From Chara braunii (lineage: Eukaryota; Streptophyta; Charophyceae; Charales; Characeae), in the NCBI GenBank assembly GCA_003427395.1, contig BFEA01000004.1:1618171-1646475 (forward strand): DNA of 28,305 bases. Direction: 5' to 3'. Position 1 is the first letter of the stretch, and each line of letters opens with the position of its first letter. The position numbers were made by a program, and so were the translations under genes. Positions 1 through 9,775 of the stretch are shown in pieces. The notes beneath the pieces were generated by a model. That model was given only the letters and a program-made list of their open reading frames with translations, was not told where the DNA came from and ran no database searches.

Positions 1-87
<87 letters not shown>
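1..87. repeat. (CT)n microsatellite
   Basis: An uninterrupted CT dinucleotide run starts at the first base, so the tract may continue beyond the window. It ends at the sequence cacctgaag. Simple repeat with no coding meaning. Confidence 0.99.
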
Positions 88-90
<3 letters not shown>

Positions 91-1015
91 TGAAGTCGCG
101 ATGGTGGGCTTGTGCTGTGGAAAGCAGCAGGGGGCAACTCAACAACGACAATGGCTGCGCGGCGCATCTCCAACGGACCAGCGGCATGGGGTGGTCGTGC
201 GGCGCTGGGCGGAAGACTTCCATCGAAGTTTGAAGCAGGGGGGCGGGGCAGAGTAGGCTTTCGCGCCGAAGTCCAGCGCCTGCTCCCATTTGAATCACGG
301 CCGATCTTGGCCACCCATCAACAAAGATCAGCGACCAAGATTGGCTGCTTTTTCTTTTGCCCATTGATGGGCCTACCGGCCCCGTCTGTTTTTTTTTAAG
401 CAGCAGTGGGGTCTACGAGCCCCGAAGAAAAACTTACGCCGCGGAAAAAAAAAGTTTCCTGGCCCCAGCAGAAATGCGCTGGGGGGAACCGGGAGCCAAC
501 CGGGACGGGCGACCGGGCGGTCCAACGGGAGGCTCCCGGTCGGGGGAGGGGTCCCCGGTCTAACCAGGGTTCAACACCGGTCCAGCGTCCATTGTATATC
601 ATCGAAAAATCCAAACAATAACCCCACAGTTTAAGGACTTTGCCCTCTGCATTACCATTCTGCATGACAGCTGCTCGATAACCCCTGAGCCCCTGCTCTT
701 ACTTCCTGCTGAAAGAACATCCACCTTGCACAACTGCTCAGCCTTCCTCTCTCTGCCCTCCTTACGCCCAGTTGGGGTCCACCGCCTTTCTCCTTTCCTA
801 GGCAATGACTGTCATCCCGCACTCTCTTCCTGCTTCTTCACTCTTGGACTCCACACTTTTCTCTTGCTCTGCTCGTTGTCCCAGAAGTCCCCACTTGGGC
901 AGCTCAGAAGACAGAGTGGGGCAGAGCTCATGAAAGGGTCTGTTTGCCAAACATTTTCCAAGATTTGTCAAAAAGTTTTAAATTTTGATACGTGCATTTT
1001 CAAATTCTAATGCCT
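88..1015. other. GC-rich then mixed DNA, no gene recognised
   Basis: Short overlapping frames exist here on both strands, but none has a recognisable domain. The first 500 bases are GC-rich. A perfect 7-bp stem-loop (CCCCAGC/GCTGGGG, 463-484) is the only clear local structure. I see no tRNA, rRNA or transposon motif. Confidence 0.5.
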
Positions 1016-1100
1016 GGGGGGAGAGGGAATCGGGGTGAGGGGGAGAGGGGGAGAGGGGAGAGGGGGGCAGGGAGGCAGAGGGGAGGGAGCAGGTTGGGAA
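1016..1100. repeat. G-rich purine tract (G-quadruplex-capable)
   Basis: Runs of three to six G separated by single A or GA steps (GGGGAGA-like units) cover this stretch, with only a few pyrimidine interruptions. On the plus strand it offers many more than four G-runs with short loops, so quadruplex or triplex formation is possible. The minus-strand open frame made of Pro/Leu/Ser is an artefact of this tract. Confidence 0.85.
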
Positions 1101-1667
1101 GGGCACAAAGGCAGAAACTGAGGAGGGAGTTGGAGATTCAATGGAGCTGAGTCTGTGCCAAGTTGCGTGTTTTGGAGGATAAAATTAGTAGACTGAAATG
1201 GCGCATCCACTTCTGTTCCCCTTCCGTTTCCTCCATTGTTTTGATATTTTTGAGGTCCAGACCACTTAGTCTCTTATGTGGATCCAACCAAAGCTCCTGA
1301 CATGTGTTCATTAGAATTGCCTTTCAAGCCACAACTGACTCGTTCTGTACCTCTTGTTTCATTCTTCACCTGGTGTTGTGGCGGCTTTTCTCTACTTATG
1401 TCTGCCACTTTATTTTTGGCATGGATGTAGCTGAAGGTGTGGTCTTTCCTCTAAAATGAGCATCTAACTCTCCATAGATTGCCATTAATGCTGCAAGTCT
1501 TGTTATCTTAAAGAGGTTGTCTCTGGGTAAGATGATGGAAAAAAAAAAAAAAAAAAAAAGGATGATGCATTTTCTCCATGGGAGCCGTCGTCTAGTTAGA
1601 TAATGCCACACTGCACCCCACCGCCTCCAAACTGGTGCCACCATGGGACATACCATGAGTCAATGCT
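1101..1667. other. Unannotated spacer with poly-A run
   Basis: No gene is recognised. A 21-base poly-A run sits at 1539-1559, about 110 bases before the reverse transcriptase fragment. Its position does not prove that it is a retroposon tail. Confidence 0.5.
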
Positions 1668-1865
1668 TTGGCGCAGCTCTGGAGAGGAGATACGACAATG
1701 AGAGCAGAAGCTCTGGCTAGAGCCATTAGAGCCAAATATGTGCTTGACGTCAACTTTGCGAAATGCTTTGATGGAATCAACACTTCGTGCCTCTTGGAAA
1801 AGCTACAAACATATCCTGTGATGAGGAATCACATTAAGGCCTGGTTGAAAGCAGACATTGACTGA
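1668..1865 (+). pseudogene. Group II intron-type reverse transcriptase fragment
   Basis: A 65-codon open frame ends at TGA 1863-1865. Its middle reads YVLDVNFAKCFDGIN, followed by a leucine-rich stretch and a KAWLKADI ending. From family knowledge this matches the motif-A region of bacterial/organellar group II intron (LtrA-like) reverse transcriptases, where the pattern is YVLDaDI.kCFDrIN...LL.KL.tyP..r..I.aWLKAG. The catalytic aspartate of motif A would be residue 27. The intact protein is several hundred residues long with further RT motifs (YADD), an X/maturase domain and often an HNH endonuclease. None of these is seen, and the frame is closed by stops on both sides, so this is a relic. 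The first codon is TTG and is not a real start. Likely source: an organellar intron or a cyanobacterial-type mobile intron that reached the nucleus. Family assignment is fairly firm; the source is inferred. Confidence 0.72.
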
Positions 1866-3266
1866 TTTCGGCCTTCGGCCGCTTATAAATATATATAACT
1901 CTGGCAAGAGAGTAGACCCTGAGACACCAGCCAATTCGGAGTGCGTAGGCATTCGAGAGATGGTTAATGGAGGCCTAAATTTTCAGACAATTTGTCACAC
2001 CATTTGTAACAAAACCCTAGGGTCGCAGTGTCTGCCAGTGAAGTGCTCTAAGACTATGAAAAGTTGTTCAAACACGACTGTTGTAGTAGGACCGAGTTAT
2101 GAGGTACTCATTTTTGGGCTGCACCGTCTTTTGCGCCTCATTGAATTTTGCCATTTTTTCCCAGGGTTGTATAGTGCCCATGTTGACGTTGGTCTTCTTC
2201 CTTCTACGTGTCAATTTTTGTTTTGTCCTTTCGTAGGATAGATAGGATATTTGCCCATTTGCCCATTATTTTCAGTTGCCCTTAGCAAACGCATGTAGGA
2301 TTTTGAATTTTATTTGAATCACAAGTGAGAGGTTGTTCCTTGGAGTTAAACCACCATTACCTTTCCCACTGTTGGAAAAATGGGAAAATAGCCTATTCCT
2401 GAAAATTTGGGGGTTGGGCCTAACGACAGCTGTCGTCGATAAATCTCATCAGCGGTCGTTGCTTCGTTGCAGCCTCCTAAAAGATTGGAGGTCCACCTGT
2501 CAGGAAGTTCACCTGACAATTTTCCCTGGACTTCCCGTTCTCAAGCTTTCTTGAAGTTTTGCCTTTCCACGTGTGTTTCTTTTACCTCACGTATTGCGCC
2601 TTTGAGCATGAACAGTTTTCTGCCACTCGATCTTTTTCGTGCATGGTCTTCCATTGCTCCTATTTTGTTCTTGCTCCCTTTTTCTTTCCCTACCATCCTT
2701 TCCCTTCTTGAAAACCCTTAACTTGCTTTTTTCCCCTTTATCCTAATTGGTCCGACGATGGTACATGCGCCTCGCACTGGCTAGTAACCTTGTTAATGGT
2801 ATGGAGAGAGGCTACGACCCTCGCATCGGACTTCGATTATGCACAGTGTAAGAACCTTTTTCGATTTTTGTGCACTTTTCCCCTCCTCTATGTTTCCCCT
2901 ACATATATGCAATTTTCCCCTCCGCACAACCATACATTTTATGAGTGTGATCCTCGTGCTTTCTTTTCTGTATGCAAATAACCAAATCGGGTTGATTGGC
3001 TATGGTTTTTGCTAGATCTGCAAGTAGAGCAGTCTCCATGTGTTGGTTATGATCAAGGAAGTTGCCTTGCTGTTGCATCGAGCCGCAGGGCCTGTACGAA
3101 ATCACATGGCGATCGGATCAGCGGAGTGATGGTCGCTGAAGGGTTCAATCGGATGCCCGACAACGAAGTGTCGATGCTCGTGCACACGACAGTCACATTG
3201 GATGGTTGTTCGTCGTGAGTCACATGACACATTGTGGGGTATTTTTCGCTATCGAGTGGTGTTGGT
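1866..3266. other. Gene-free stretch, no domain recognised
   Basis: Short frames here (for example 1858-2241 plus) carry no motif I can assign. The 1858-2241 frame directly follows the group II fragment and contains a DPETPAN stretch loosely like the TPQGG region of such RTs, but this is too weak to extend the pseudogene. One copy of a 17-base motif shared with three other sites lies at 2346-2362. Confidence 0.45.
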
Positions 3267-3283
3267 TTAAACCACCAGTACCT
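3267..3283 (-). repeat. Dispersed 17-base motif, inverted copy
   Basis: TTAAACCACCAGTACCT here is the exact reverse complement of 4289-4305, so the two form a perfect inverted pair about 1 kb apart, bracketing the 3549-4085 tandem repeat. Related copies lie at 2346-2362 (minus sense) and 8052-8069 (plus sense). Read as protein in the AGGTACTGGTGG sense, the copies at 3283, 4289 and 8052 all give a YWWF core. Confidence 0.6.
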
Positions 3284-3517
3284 CGCCCAGCTATTAAAAA
3301 AAAAGGCGCGGTCGTTAACGCACTGCAACTTTAGGGGGGTCGGGAGAGGCTTGGCATGGCAATGGGGCAGGAAGCTGGTGGCCCCATGGGAACCTCCCAC
3401 AAGGACTGCAAGATGTCCTCGTGGTGTGCAATGTGGAAACGTGCGGGCAGTGGTAGGAAGGAGGGAAAAGAAAACAAAAAAGAAAACGGACGAGGAAAAA
3501 AATAAAGAGAGACCATT

Positions 3518-3518
<1 letters not shown>

Positions 3519-3548
<30 letters not shown>
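3519..3548. repeat. Poly-T tract (30 bases)
   Basis: Thirty consecutive T immediately precede the first unit of the tandem repeat. It could be a retroposon tail read from the minus strand or simple slippage. Confidence 0.95.
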
Positions 3549-3549
<1 letters not shown>

Positions 3550-4085
3550 AATAATGCATTTGGCTTCACTTCTGTACCCCGTCGTATGAATCTGAGGGCA
3601 ATCACGTTCAGATGCTGGTCTCTTTTTCCCCTTTTTGTTTTTGTTTTTTTTTGTTTTTTCAGGAAGAAGATTGTTGGTTGTTTGTGCAGTTGCTCCCGGT
3701 AACAGACGGGAAGCATTCATTGCCTCAGCTCCCAGAGAGACTGTAACGTTGCAAATTCGAATCATGTATCTGGCTTCACTTCTGCACGAAGTGGGATGAA
3801 TCTTAGGGCAATCACATTCAGATGCTGGTTTCTCGTTTTTCCTTTTTTTTTTCTCTTTTTTGGGGGGGGGAAGAACTCCGAAGAAGATTGTTGGTTGTTT
3901 GTGCACTTGCTCCCCGTGACAGACAGGGAGCATTCATTGCCTTAGCTCCCAGAGAGACTGTAACGTTGCAAATTCGAATCATGTATTTGTCTTGACTTCT
4001 GCACGAAGTGGGATGAATCTTAGGGCAATCAGGCTCAGATGCTGGTTTTCCGTTTCCCTCTTTCCCCCTTTTTTTGGGGGGGGGA
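3549..4085 (+). repeat. About 215-bp tandem repeat with tRNA-like boxes, 2.5 units
   Basis: Shared blocks recur at 210-220 base spacing: the ctTCACTTCTG block at about 3562, 3772 and 3992; the AGATGCTGGT block at about 3610, 3820 and 4037; GAAGAAGATTGTTGGTTG at about 3663 and 3880. Each unit contains a T-rich (then G-rich) segment, a short hairpin (TGCTCCC...GGGAGCA, 3907-3932; an imperfect version in the unit before it), and a block reading AGCTCCCAGAGAGACTGTAA followed by a TTCGAATC core. The last two resemble degenerate box A and box B of a tRNA-derived Pol III promoter, with shorter than normal spacing. A related dispersed copy is at 9641-9775. Tandem structure is certain; SINE ancestry is inferred. 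Confidence 0.8.
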
Positions 4086-4288
4086 AAGATCCTTCACAGG
4101 AGCATTCAGTGCATGAGTGGAAACAAAAAAACGATGGTCTGTTTGCGTTCCATCTGCTGGCAGCAGGTCCAGCATAAGGGGCGGTACCTTCTTGCAGCAA
4201 CAAATGTCCTATATTTTTTCCCACTCCCCGCAGGCTCGGCAAAAATCGGCGCGCAGGCGAAAATGAGGATCGATCCTGAACAATCGGT

Positions 4289-4305
4289 AGGTACTGGTGG
4301 TTTAA
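4289..4305 (+). repeat. Dispersed 17-base motif, plus copy
   Basis: AGGTACTGGTGGTTTAA, exact inverted partner of 3267-3283. See that entry for the other copies. Confidence 0.6.
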
Positions 4306-4997
4306 TACTGAAGTGGATACTTTCTTTGGATCAATTATCTTCTCTCAACCATTCATGAGTAGCATGCATGGGACTACGCAATAAATAATTGCAAATGCGA
4401 GAGTCAGTTTTTTTATCATCCATGTTGGGTCGTGGCATGAGTATTCCATTTTTTCGGCCTGAAATGTGTTTGAGCAAGTCATCGGAGTTATACGAGTCTG
4501 TTGCATGTATGAATGATGATGTGATTGTTTTACCTTGTTGTATGCATACACAATGTATGATTGACATATTTTCTTATTCTCAACAATTTTTCCTTGACAC
4601 ACGTGGTTAATAGGTGGTCTCGTTTTCGTTGAATCTTTCACCGAAATTGTGATATTGCTTCGAGTTTTTGTTTTTACTTTTATGTTTTGTTATTTTTATA
4701 TATATATGTGCTTTGGGGTATATCATGTATTCAGTTTGGATACATTTGGAACATTAACAAAAAACTTGGCGAAAACATCGAATTCGTTGAACGCTTTTTT
4801 GAATTTCGAAAATATTTTTATGTTACAGTTTAAGTGTTTTTTAGGTTTTTTTGGTTTTTTTTTTTGCCTGTTTTTTTTTTTGCCTGTTTTTTTTTTTTAT
4901 GTCTATATTAGGAGCTTGCATTGTTTGTTTCTGAAGTTTTCCACCATATTGTTGTGGTGATGTGGCCAAAAACATCGAATTTTTGGCATTTCATTAA
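4306..4997. other. AT/T-rich spacer
   Basis: No gene is recognised. A short T-tract array with TTTGCCTG interruptions occurs at about 4852-4899. The long minus and plus frames here carry no conserved motif. Confidence 0.5.
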
Positions 4998-5005
4998 TCA
5001 TTTCT

Positions 5006-5044
5006 CATGGTAGATCACATGACGATTGTGAGCTTGTGGTACGA
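5006..5044 (-). repeat. Inverted copy of the 5.1-5.6 kb repeat
   Basis: The reverse complement of this 40-base stretch matches 5133-5172 at about 30 of 40 positions, with the core AGCTCACAAT intact. Together with the first direct copy it can fold into a long imperfect hairpin. Confidence 0.65.
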
Positions 5045-5087
5045 CAACAAGATGGAATAGGCAGGGAAACAAGTTTGTCAGACACAG

Positions 5088-5605
5088 CATGTAGTGACTA
5101 CCAAACTTCTTTCCCTTTCTAATTCATTTTTTGTCATGTCACGAGCTCACAATTATTATGTGGTCGACCATAACGCCTTTCTAGTCGAACACGCTCTATT
5201 GCAAGTATGTGTACTATTCTCCCGATTGTCAGCTATGGTCTATTTAGAGAAATCGTTAGTGGAATGCCAAAAATTCAAAAAAAAATTGGATTAGGCGTTG
5301 TGACAATCAAGCTTATTTCCCTTTGTACTCCGTCTTTTTGGTATATCACGACTCACAATTATCATATGGTCTACCATAGCGCCTTTCTAGCCGAACAACC
5401 TCTATTCCAAGTATGCATATTAGTTTCGCTATCGTCAACCAGGGTTTGTTTACGGATCTCGCACGGAGGAAGAAGTTTGCAAACAGAACAATTGACTGTT
5501 AACCTCAAACTTTGAACTTTGTGGGACAGGCAAGCGCATGATCATCGGTGTTCGTCATGTGTCATTTATAGCTCACAATATTTGACCCTGAATAGCGTTG
5601 GTGTC
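5088..5605 (+). repeat. Three diverged tandem copies, about 206-220 bp period
   Basis: Copy 1 (about 5088-5250) and copy 2 (about 5293-5455) align over more than 150 bases. Shared blocks include CTTTCTAG, TATGGTCTA and AACACGCTCTATTGCAAGTATG/AACCTCTATTCCAAGTATG. A third, shorter copy lies at about 5540-5605. The CTCACAAT core is at 5146, 5352 and 5572. The overlapping open frames in both copies encode no known domain, so I treat this as non-coding repeat DNA. Confidence 0.75.
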
Positions 5606-5609
5606 AGCA

Positions 5610-6349
5610 ATGCCATAATCGTTAATTCCTGAAATTTTAAGCGTGGTTCCTTTTTGTTTGTAAATAAACAAACTCTTGATGGATAACCTCATATTTCAGT
5701 TAACTTTTGTCGTCGTGTCTCTCTTTCCTTCTTATTGACTGAAGTGGATATCGGACTGATCCATGAAGATTTGAGTTTCTAACTGTGACTCTAACCCCAT
5801 ATGTTTTAAAATTATTGGCATACCTTGTTTCTCACATTTTCATGGACCTACAACCTAACCCGACAAAAAAACAGTGTAAGGCATGAGGTTACCCATCACA
5901 AAGTCTTTGAGTTATGAATTAATGCTTAATACAAGTTACATTTGTGGATGACACTTTTGTATAACGACTTTTCTAACCCTTCTTTCCTATGTTTTACCAT
6001 AAGGTTGTTTTTCTTGCTTTTGATCATTCCCACAACAAAGGATAAACAAAAAGTTGATATAGAGGAGTGCTTATCACATATACACTTCTTGTGGTCATGA
6101 ACAAGACTACCTTCTTACACTGAAAAAAACGTACGTACGTTCTACTCAAATTGTCTTCGAAAATCGGATTTTAAGAAATTGTTCTTTTTTTTTTTTTAGT
6201 AGAAAGTAATGTCAAATACAACATACATACGTTGTATTCAAAGTCTGTGGCATTTGAGATATTTTTCACTATTTTAAAAAATATTCAAAAAAATTAAAAA
6301 AAGAAGTCGAAAAATAATGCAATACAAATATTTTTTATCTGAGAGTATT
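5610..6349. other. AT-rich spacer, no gene seen
   Basis: Nothing recognisable. It contains a short CGTACGTACGTT stretch (about 6130) and a GTTGTATTC/ATACAAC pair (about 6216-6240) that look like an outlying piece of the palindromic satellite that follows. Confidence 0.5.
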
Positions 6350-6606
6350 GTAAAAATTTGCTGCCAAATTTTAGGGGAGGGCGAAAAACAGAGGTAGAAC
6401 ATTTAAGGTTTCCCCCCGCTCCCCCCCCCCCCCCCCCCCCCCCCCCCCCTTCTTAGGAATCAGCGTATATATTTAATCAAAGAGATGAGGGAGGGGTCCC
6501 CTCATATATTAGAGGGCTGCCCTCTCATAATCAAAAATTCAAATACAGTGTATGTACGTTGTATTCGAATACAACATATGTACGTTGTATTCGAATGCAA
6601 TATATA
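6350..6606 (+). repeat. Duplicated unit copy 1 with poly-C tract
   Basis: It begins with GTAAAAA and CAAATTTTAGGGGAGGGCGA, then a 29-base poly-C (6421-6449), then CTTCTTAGGAATCAGCG, a small stem (GGGGTCCCC within 6494-6502), and ends in palindromic TTGTATTCGAATACAA units. It matches 6637-6893 nearly base for base outside the poly-C, at an offset of about 287 bases, so the duplication is recent. Confidence 0.92.
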
Positions 6607-7060
6607 GACACTGCTGTTACTCGATCGGGATGGGGTGTAAAAAGTAGATGGCAAATTTTAGGGGAGGGCGAAAAACAGAATCAGAACATTTAAGGTTTCC
6701 CCCCCCTCCCCCCCCCCCCCCCCTCCCCCCCCCCCCTTCTTAGGAATCAGCGTATATATTTAATCAAAGAGATGAGGGAGGGGTCCCCTCATATATTAGA
6801 GGGCTGCCCTCTCATAATCAAAAATTCAAATACAGTGTATGTACGTTGTATTCGAATACAACATATGTACGTTGTATTCGAATGCAATATATGTATGTTG
6901 TATTCGAATACAACATATGTACGTCTTATTCGAATATATTATACCCCGTAAAGGATTGCCCTATAAAAGTTGTACCTCAAAATTCGTTGCACAAGGTACG
7001 CACATTGTATTCGAATACAACGTACCCTATAGATTGTACTCATATGCAATGTATGTACGT
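6540..7060. repeat. Palindromic GTTGTATTCGAATACAAC satellite
   Basis: Units of about 26 bases, ATGTACGTTGTATTCGAAT followed by its own reverse complement ACAACAT, repeat in 6540-6606 and 6826-7060. The core TTGTATTCGAATACAA is a perfect 16-base palindrome, extended to GTACGTTGTATTC/GAATACAACATATGTAC. Outlying units are at about 6985-7030 and 7035-7060. The MYVVFEYN-type open frames over this DNA are simple translations of the repeat. Confidence 0.88.
6637..6893 (+). repeat. Duplicated unit copy 2 with poly-C tract
   Basis: Second copy of the 6350 unit. Its C-tract (about 6699-6736) is longer and interrupted by two T. The palindromic satellite at its end continues past the shared part to about 7060. 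Confidence 0.92.
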
Positions 7061-8300
7061 TTGTTTTTTGGTAAGAACGTAGTGCAGATCCATGTTCTTG
7101 ACACGTTTAGACTATCTTGCTTCAAACAATCATGAAATGTATGCTTGAAGTGTTGCAATACTATTCTTAATTCTTTAGACAAAAAAAATAATAATACGTA
7201 TTGAAAAAGTTGTGAACTTTACAACTTAAACACTGATTCATGATTCTCTCTCCCGTCGTGCACGGACCATTTTACTCCGTGCAGTCGTAGTGTTTAATTG
7301 GTTGCCTAGCCTGACGGTACAACGTACACCCATAGTTGTGCGACATCATTACATTGGTCCAACCCACTTGAGAATCACGATTAATCATTCTCAAAACATT
7401 GAAGGTCCGGGGCAACTTGGCCAAAACGGTTGGCGACACCAACCAAAACTAAAAGCAGAAACGTCGTGTTGGCGTTGCAGTAAAACTTGGCGAACGAGGG
7501 GGACTGAGGGTTATGGATTTAGGTTCGCGTTCACGATTGAATAGATGGTGATAGATATTATAAATTTTGTAAACAACAAAAAAAACGGTGCGGATCCAAC
7601 CTCGTGTTGGATCAGATGTATCTAGCTTTCGACAACCGTGCAAGAAAAACATGTAGTTGTGCAACATCATTTTTCAACTTTGAGACCGAGTAAATGGACA
7701 TACATATTCAGAAAGTCGCAAAGTTCATAAGGAAAAAATAATAATAATAATAATTGCATAGCTTAAAACCACCGTGACCAACGAAAACAGAGAAGTCATA
7801 TTCGTTTGCAAAAGGTCTACGATAGAATGAAGCAAGGGGTTGCAGTAGTGATGTCCACCGCTCACACTCCAACTTGTAAATGGCATGATTAATATGTCAA
7901 AGCTTCCCTCTTCAACCACCAATACTTCGTGAAGTCGTTCCCGTTAACAAGCCACGATTTTATGAAAGGTAAGGACCACTACAGAAGTGTCCAAATTAAT
8001 CCGACTAGAAATATTTATACTCTATTTTTTTTCATGGTTGATAGTTGGGCCAAGTACTGGTGGTTTCAACATTCCTACAACTTCCTCTCATGTATGTAAT
8101 GACAAGTGACAAAGGATGTACACTAACCCCACCCTCTGGAGGTTGAACATAAATCACTAGATTCGTGCAATGTTCGATCTACAAAGTAGTATGCCCCAGA
8201 GATCCAAGGTGTTGGGTGATTAGGTAGAGGCATCTCTGTGGACCTGTGAATCATGATATTCTAATCTGGGGAGACCACACTATCAAAAAACTAATAACGT
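7061..8300. other. Gene-free stretch with minor repeats
   Basis: No gene is recognised. Small features: a perfect 8-bp hairpin GATCCAAC/GTTGGATC at 7593-7613, an (AAT)n run at about 7736-7756, a TAGTTGTGC.ACATCATT direct repeat at about 7334 and 7655, and a plus copy of the dispersed 17-base motif at 8052-8069. Confidence 0.5.
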
Positions 8301-8329
8301 CATTGTAGATAGCATGACCCTCACACCTG

Positions 8330-9130
8330 TTTTGGTCCTCTCTTAGAGAGGAAAGAAGAGCTCGCGTCGATTTCACTCCTTCAAGGTAAGTACAAACCAT
8401 ATAGACCTTACATTTCATCCTTCTTTGTGGGTGGCGGTCCCATGTGGTATGTAAAAGAAAGCTGCTCGACCCGATGAACTTACCACTAAAACAGTGTATT
8501 GATTACAAACACCTGTTTTGAACATACTGGTTTATTTCAAACCAAGATTATGCAAGCGGGGGATTATTATGAATCAATCAATGGAACGGTGGACTAGGTC
8601 TTTGTTTGTCAAATTTTGTGACATTAATCGCAATTTTTCGGATTTCAAAAGGACCGTTTTGCTATGGCTAACTGTACACCTTGCGATTCTCACGGCTGAG
8701 CGGCTGTTCACAAAGAGTTGCCGCAACAACCTAGTGTGTCTGGTATGCGCTCAAGATGAAGGAAGCTTATTGGACCTCTGGGTCAAATGCCCCTTGCACC
8801 ATGGCTTTTGGAAAACTTAGCACTTTTTTATACCAAGGTTTTTTTTTTTCCCATGGTTTCTTCGTATCTAGCTGTTGACATCCTTTTGGAAGCTAATGTA
8901 AAAACAAGGTCTGATCATAGCCTGTATTTTTTTGAAATGGTTCGGGCTGGGTTTTTTGTAGCATTTTTTGCTGTCAGAATTTTTTGCGTACGACAAAATA
9001 AAATTTCATTAATTTTGCATCTGCAAAGATAACTTTTCTCAATATCTGCCAGAGCTTTCAAATGGACGTCTTGCATAAGCATTGGGCAACTCCCATTGCC
9101 CAGATTGCTTTCTGGCAGGTGTATGGGTTC
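8330..9130 (+). pseudogene. LINE (non-LTR retrotransposon) 3' end, RT-linked zinc-binding region
   Basis: Four blocks, in order but in different frames, fit the C-terminal part of a plant-type LINE ORF2. First, LLQGKYKPYRPY...GPMWYV (8364-8474, then a stop). Second, WLTVHLAILTAERLF...CLVCAQDEGSLLDLWVKC PL...FW (8518-8820), which fits the zf-RVT domain pattern C-x2-C...HLf..CP...W. The usual histidine is replaced by Leu, so the site is broken. Third, FEMVRAGFFVAFFAVRIF (about 8930-8985), matching the W.ivRa.lLwaiW..Rn..iF block. Fourth, FLNICQSFQMDVLHKHWAT (about 9030-9090). The same succession occurs at 20.5-20.94 kb on the minus strand, which supports a shared element family. Frameshifts and stops make it non-functional. 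RT catalytic motifs and the endonuclease lie upstream in an intact element and are not seen here. Confidence 0.75.
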
Positions 9131-9210
9131 CCTTCGTCAATTTCATTACTTTTGACTTAAGTAGCAACCGCACCGCTAGGGTTTGCATTACGTGTGCAAG
9201 CACGCCCCGA

Positions 9211-9242
9211 CCTCTCCTGAGGACTACATTCCTTAGGAGGGG
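9211..9242. other. 12-bp stem-loop downstream of LINE relic
   Basis: CCTCTCCTGAGG and CCTTAGGAGGGG pair over 12 positions with two G-T wobbles and an 8-base loop. It lies about 80 bases past the last LINE protein block and could be 3'-UTR structure of the element. This role is inference only. Confidence 0.5.
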
Positions 9243-9640
9243 GCTATCCACTCTCTGCAATACCTTTAGGGCCCACGACATGAACAGTATTAGGCCTCGT
9301 ATGGTGTAAATTGGTTGTAAACAAGTTTATGTAGGTCACGGTTTTCACAAAATAAATTTTTTAAAAAATATACGTTACTCATGTTTTTTACAAAAAAGCC
9401 TACTTTTGTATTTTACTTTGGGTCTGTAGGTGTTAATTTTGAGTCTGTTTTTTTTATATTGTTTTGATAAGGTCCCTTTCGCCCTTGGCCCTTGCTTTTA
9501 TTTTTTTTCTATTCTATTATTATTCCCTTGTTTTTTTTTAGGTCTTAATATTCAGTTCTTTGTTGTATTTACATTTCATCAGGCTCTTGGAGTGGCAGTT
9601 ACTATCAAGATTAAACAAAGTTTAGGTGGATAGAACTGAT
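9243..9640. other. AT-rich spacer
   Basis: No gene or repeat is recognised. T-rich runs dominate after 9340. Confidence 0.5.
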
Positions 9641-9775
9641 ACTTTCATTAAGCTCCCATTGTCCAATAACGTCAGTGGGTTCAAAACCAAACTCTATATC
9701 TGGCATAGAGATATATCTCCCTCCTTTAGCAAAACCTTGATCATTTTTTTTTTTTTTTTTTTTTTTTTCTGAAGA
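9641..9775 (+). repeat. Dispersed relative of the 3.5-4.1 kb tRNA-like repeat
   Basis: TTCATTAAGCTCCCA...TAACGT...GGGTTCAAAACC...TATCTGGC follows the same block order as 3715-3775 (TTCATTGCCTCAGCTCCCA...TAACGTTGCAAATTCGAATC...TATCTGGC). Here the box-B-like segment (GGGTTCAAAACC) is closer to the tRNA consensus. The unit ends in a long poly-T at about 9745-9769. Homology between the two sites is visible; tRNA-SINE ancestry is inferred. Confidence 0.55.

Noticed and set aside
3053-3933. Overlapping minus-strand frames of 133-200 codons over the 3.3-3.9 kb repeat
   Set aside because: They read through poly-T/poly-A tracts as poly-Lys/Phe and through tandem repeat units; no domain is present.
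6839-7135. Plus-strand frame rich in Tyr/Val/Ile (FEYN repeats)
   Set aside because: Direct translation of the palindromic satellite; the repetition is explained at DNA level.
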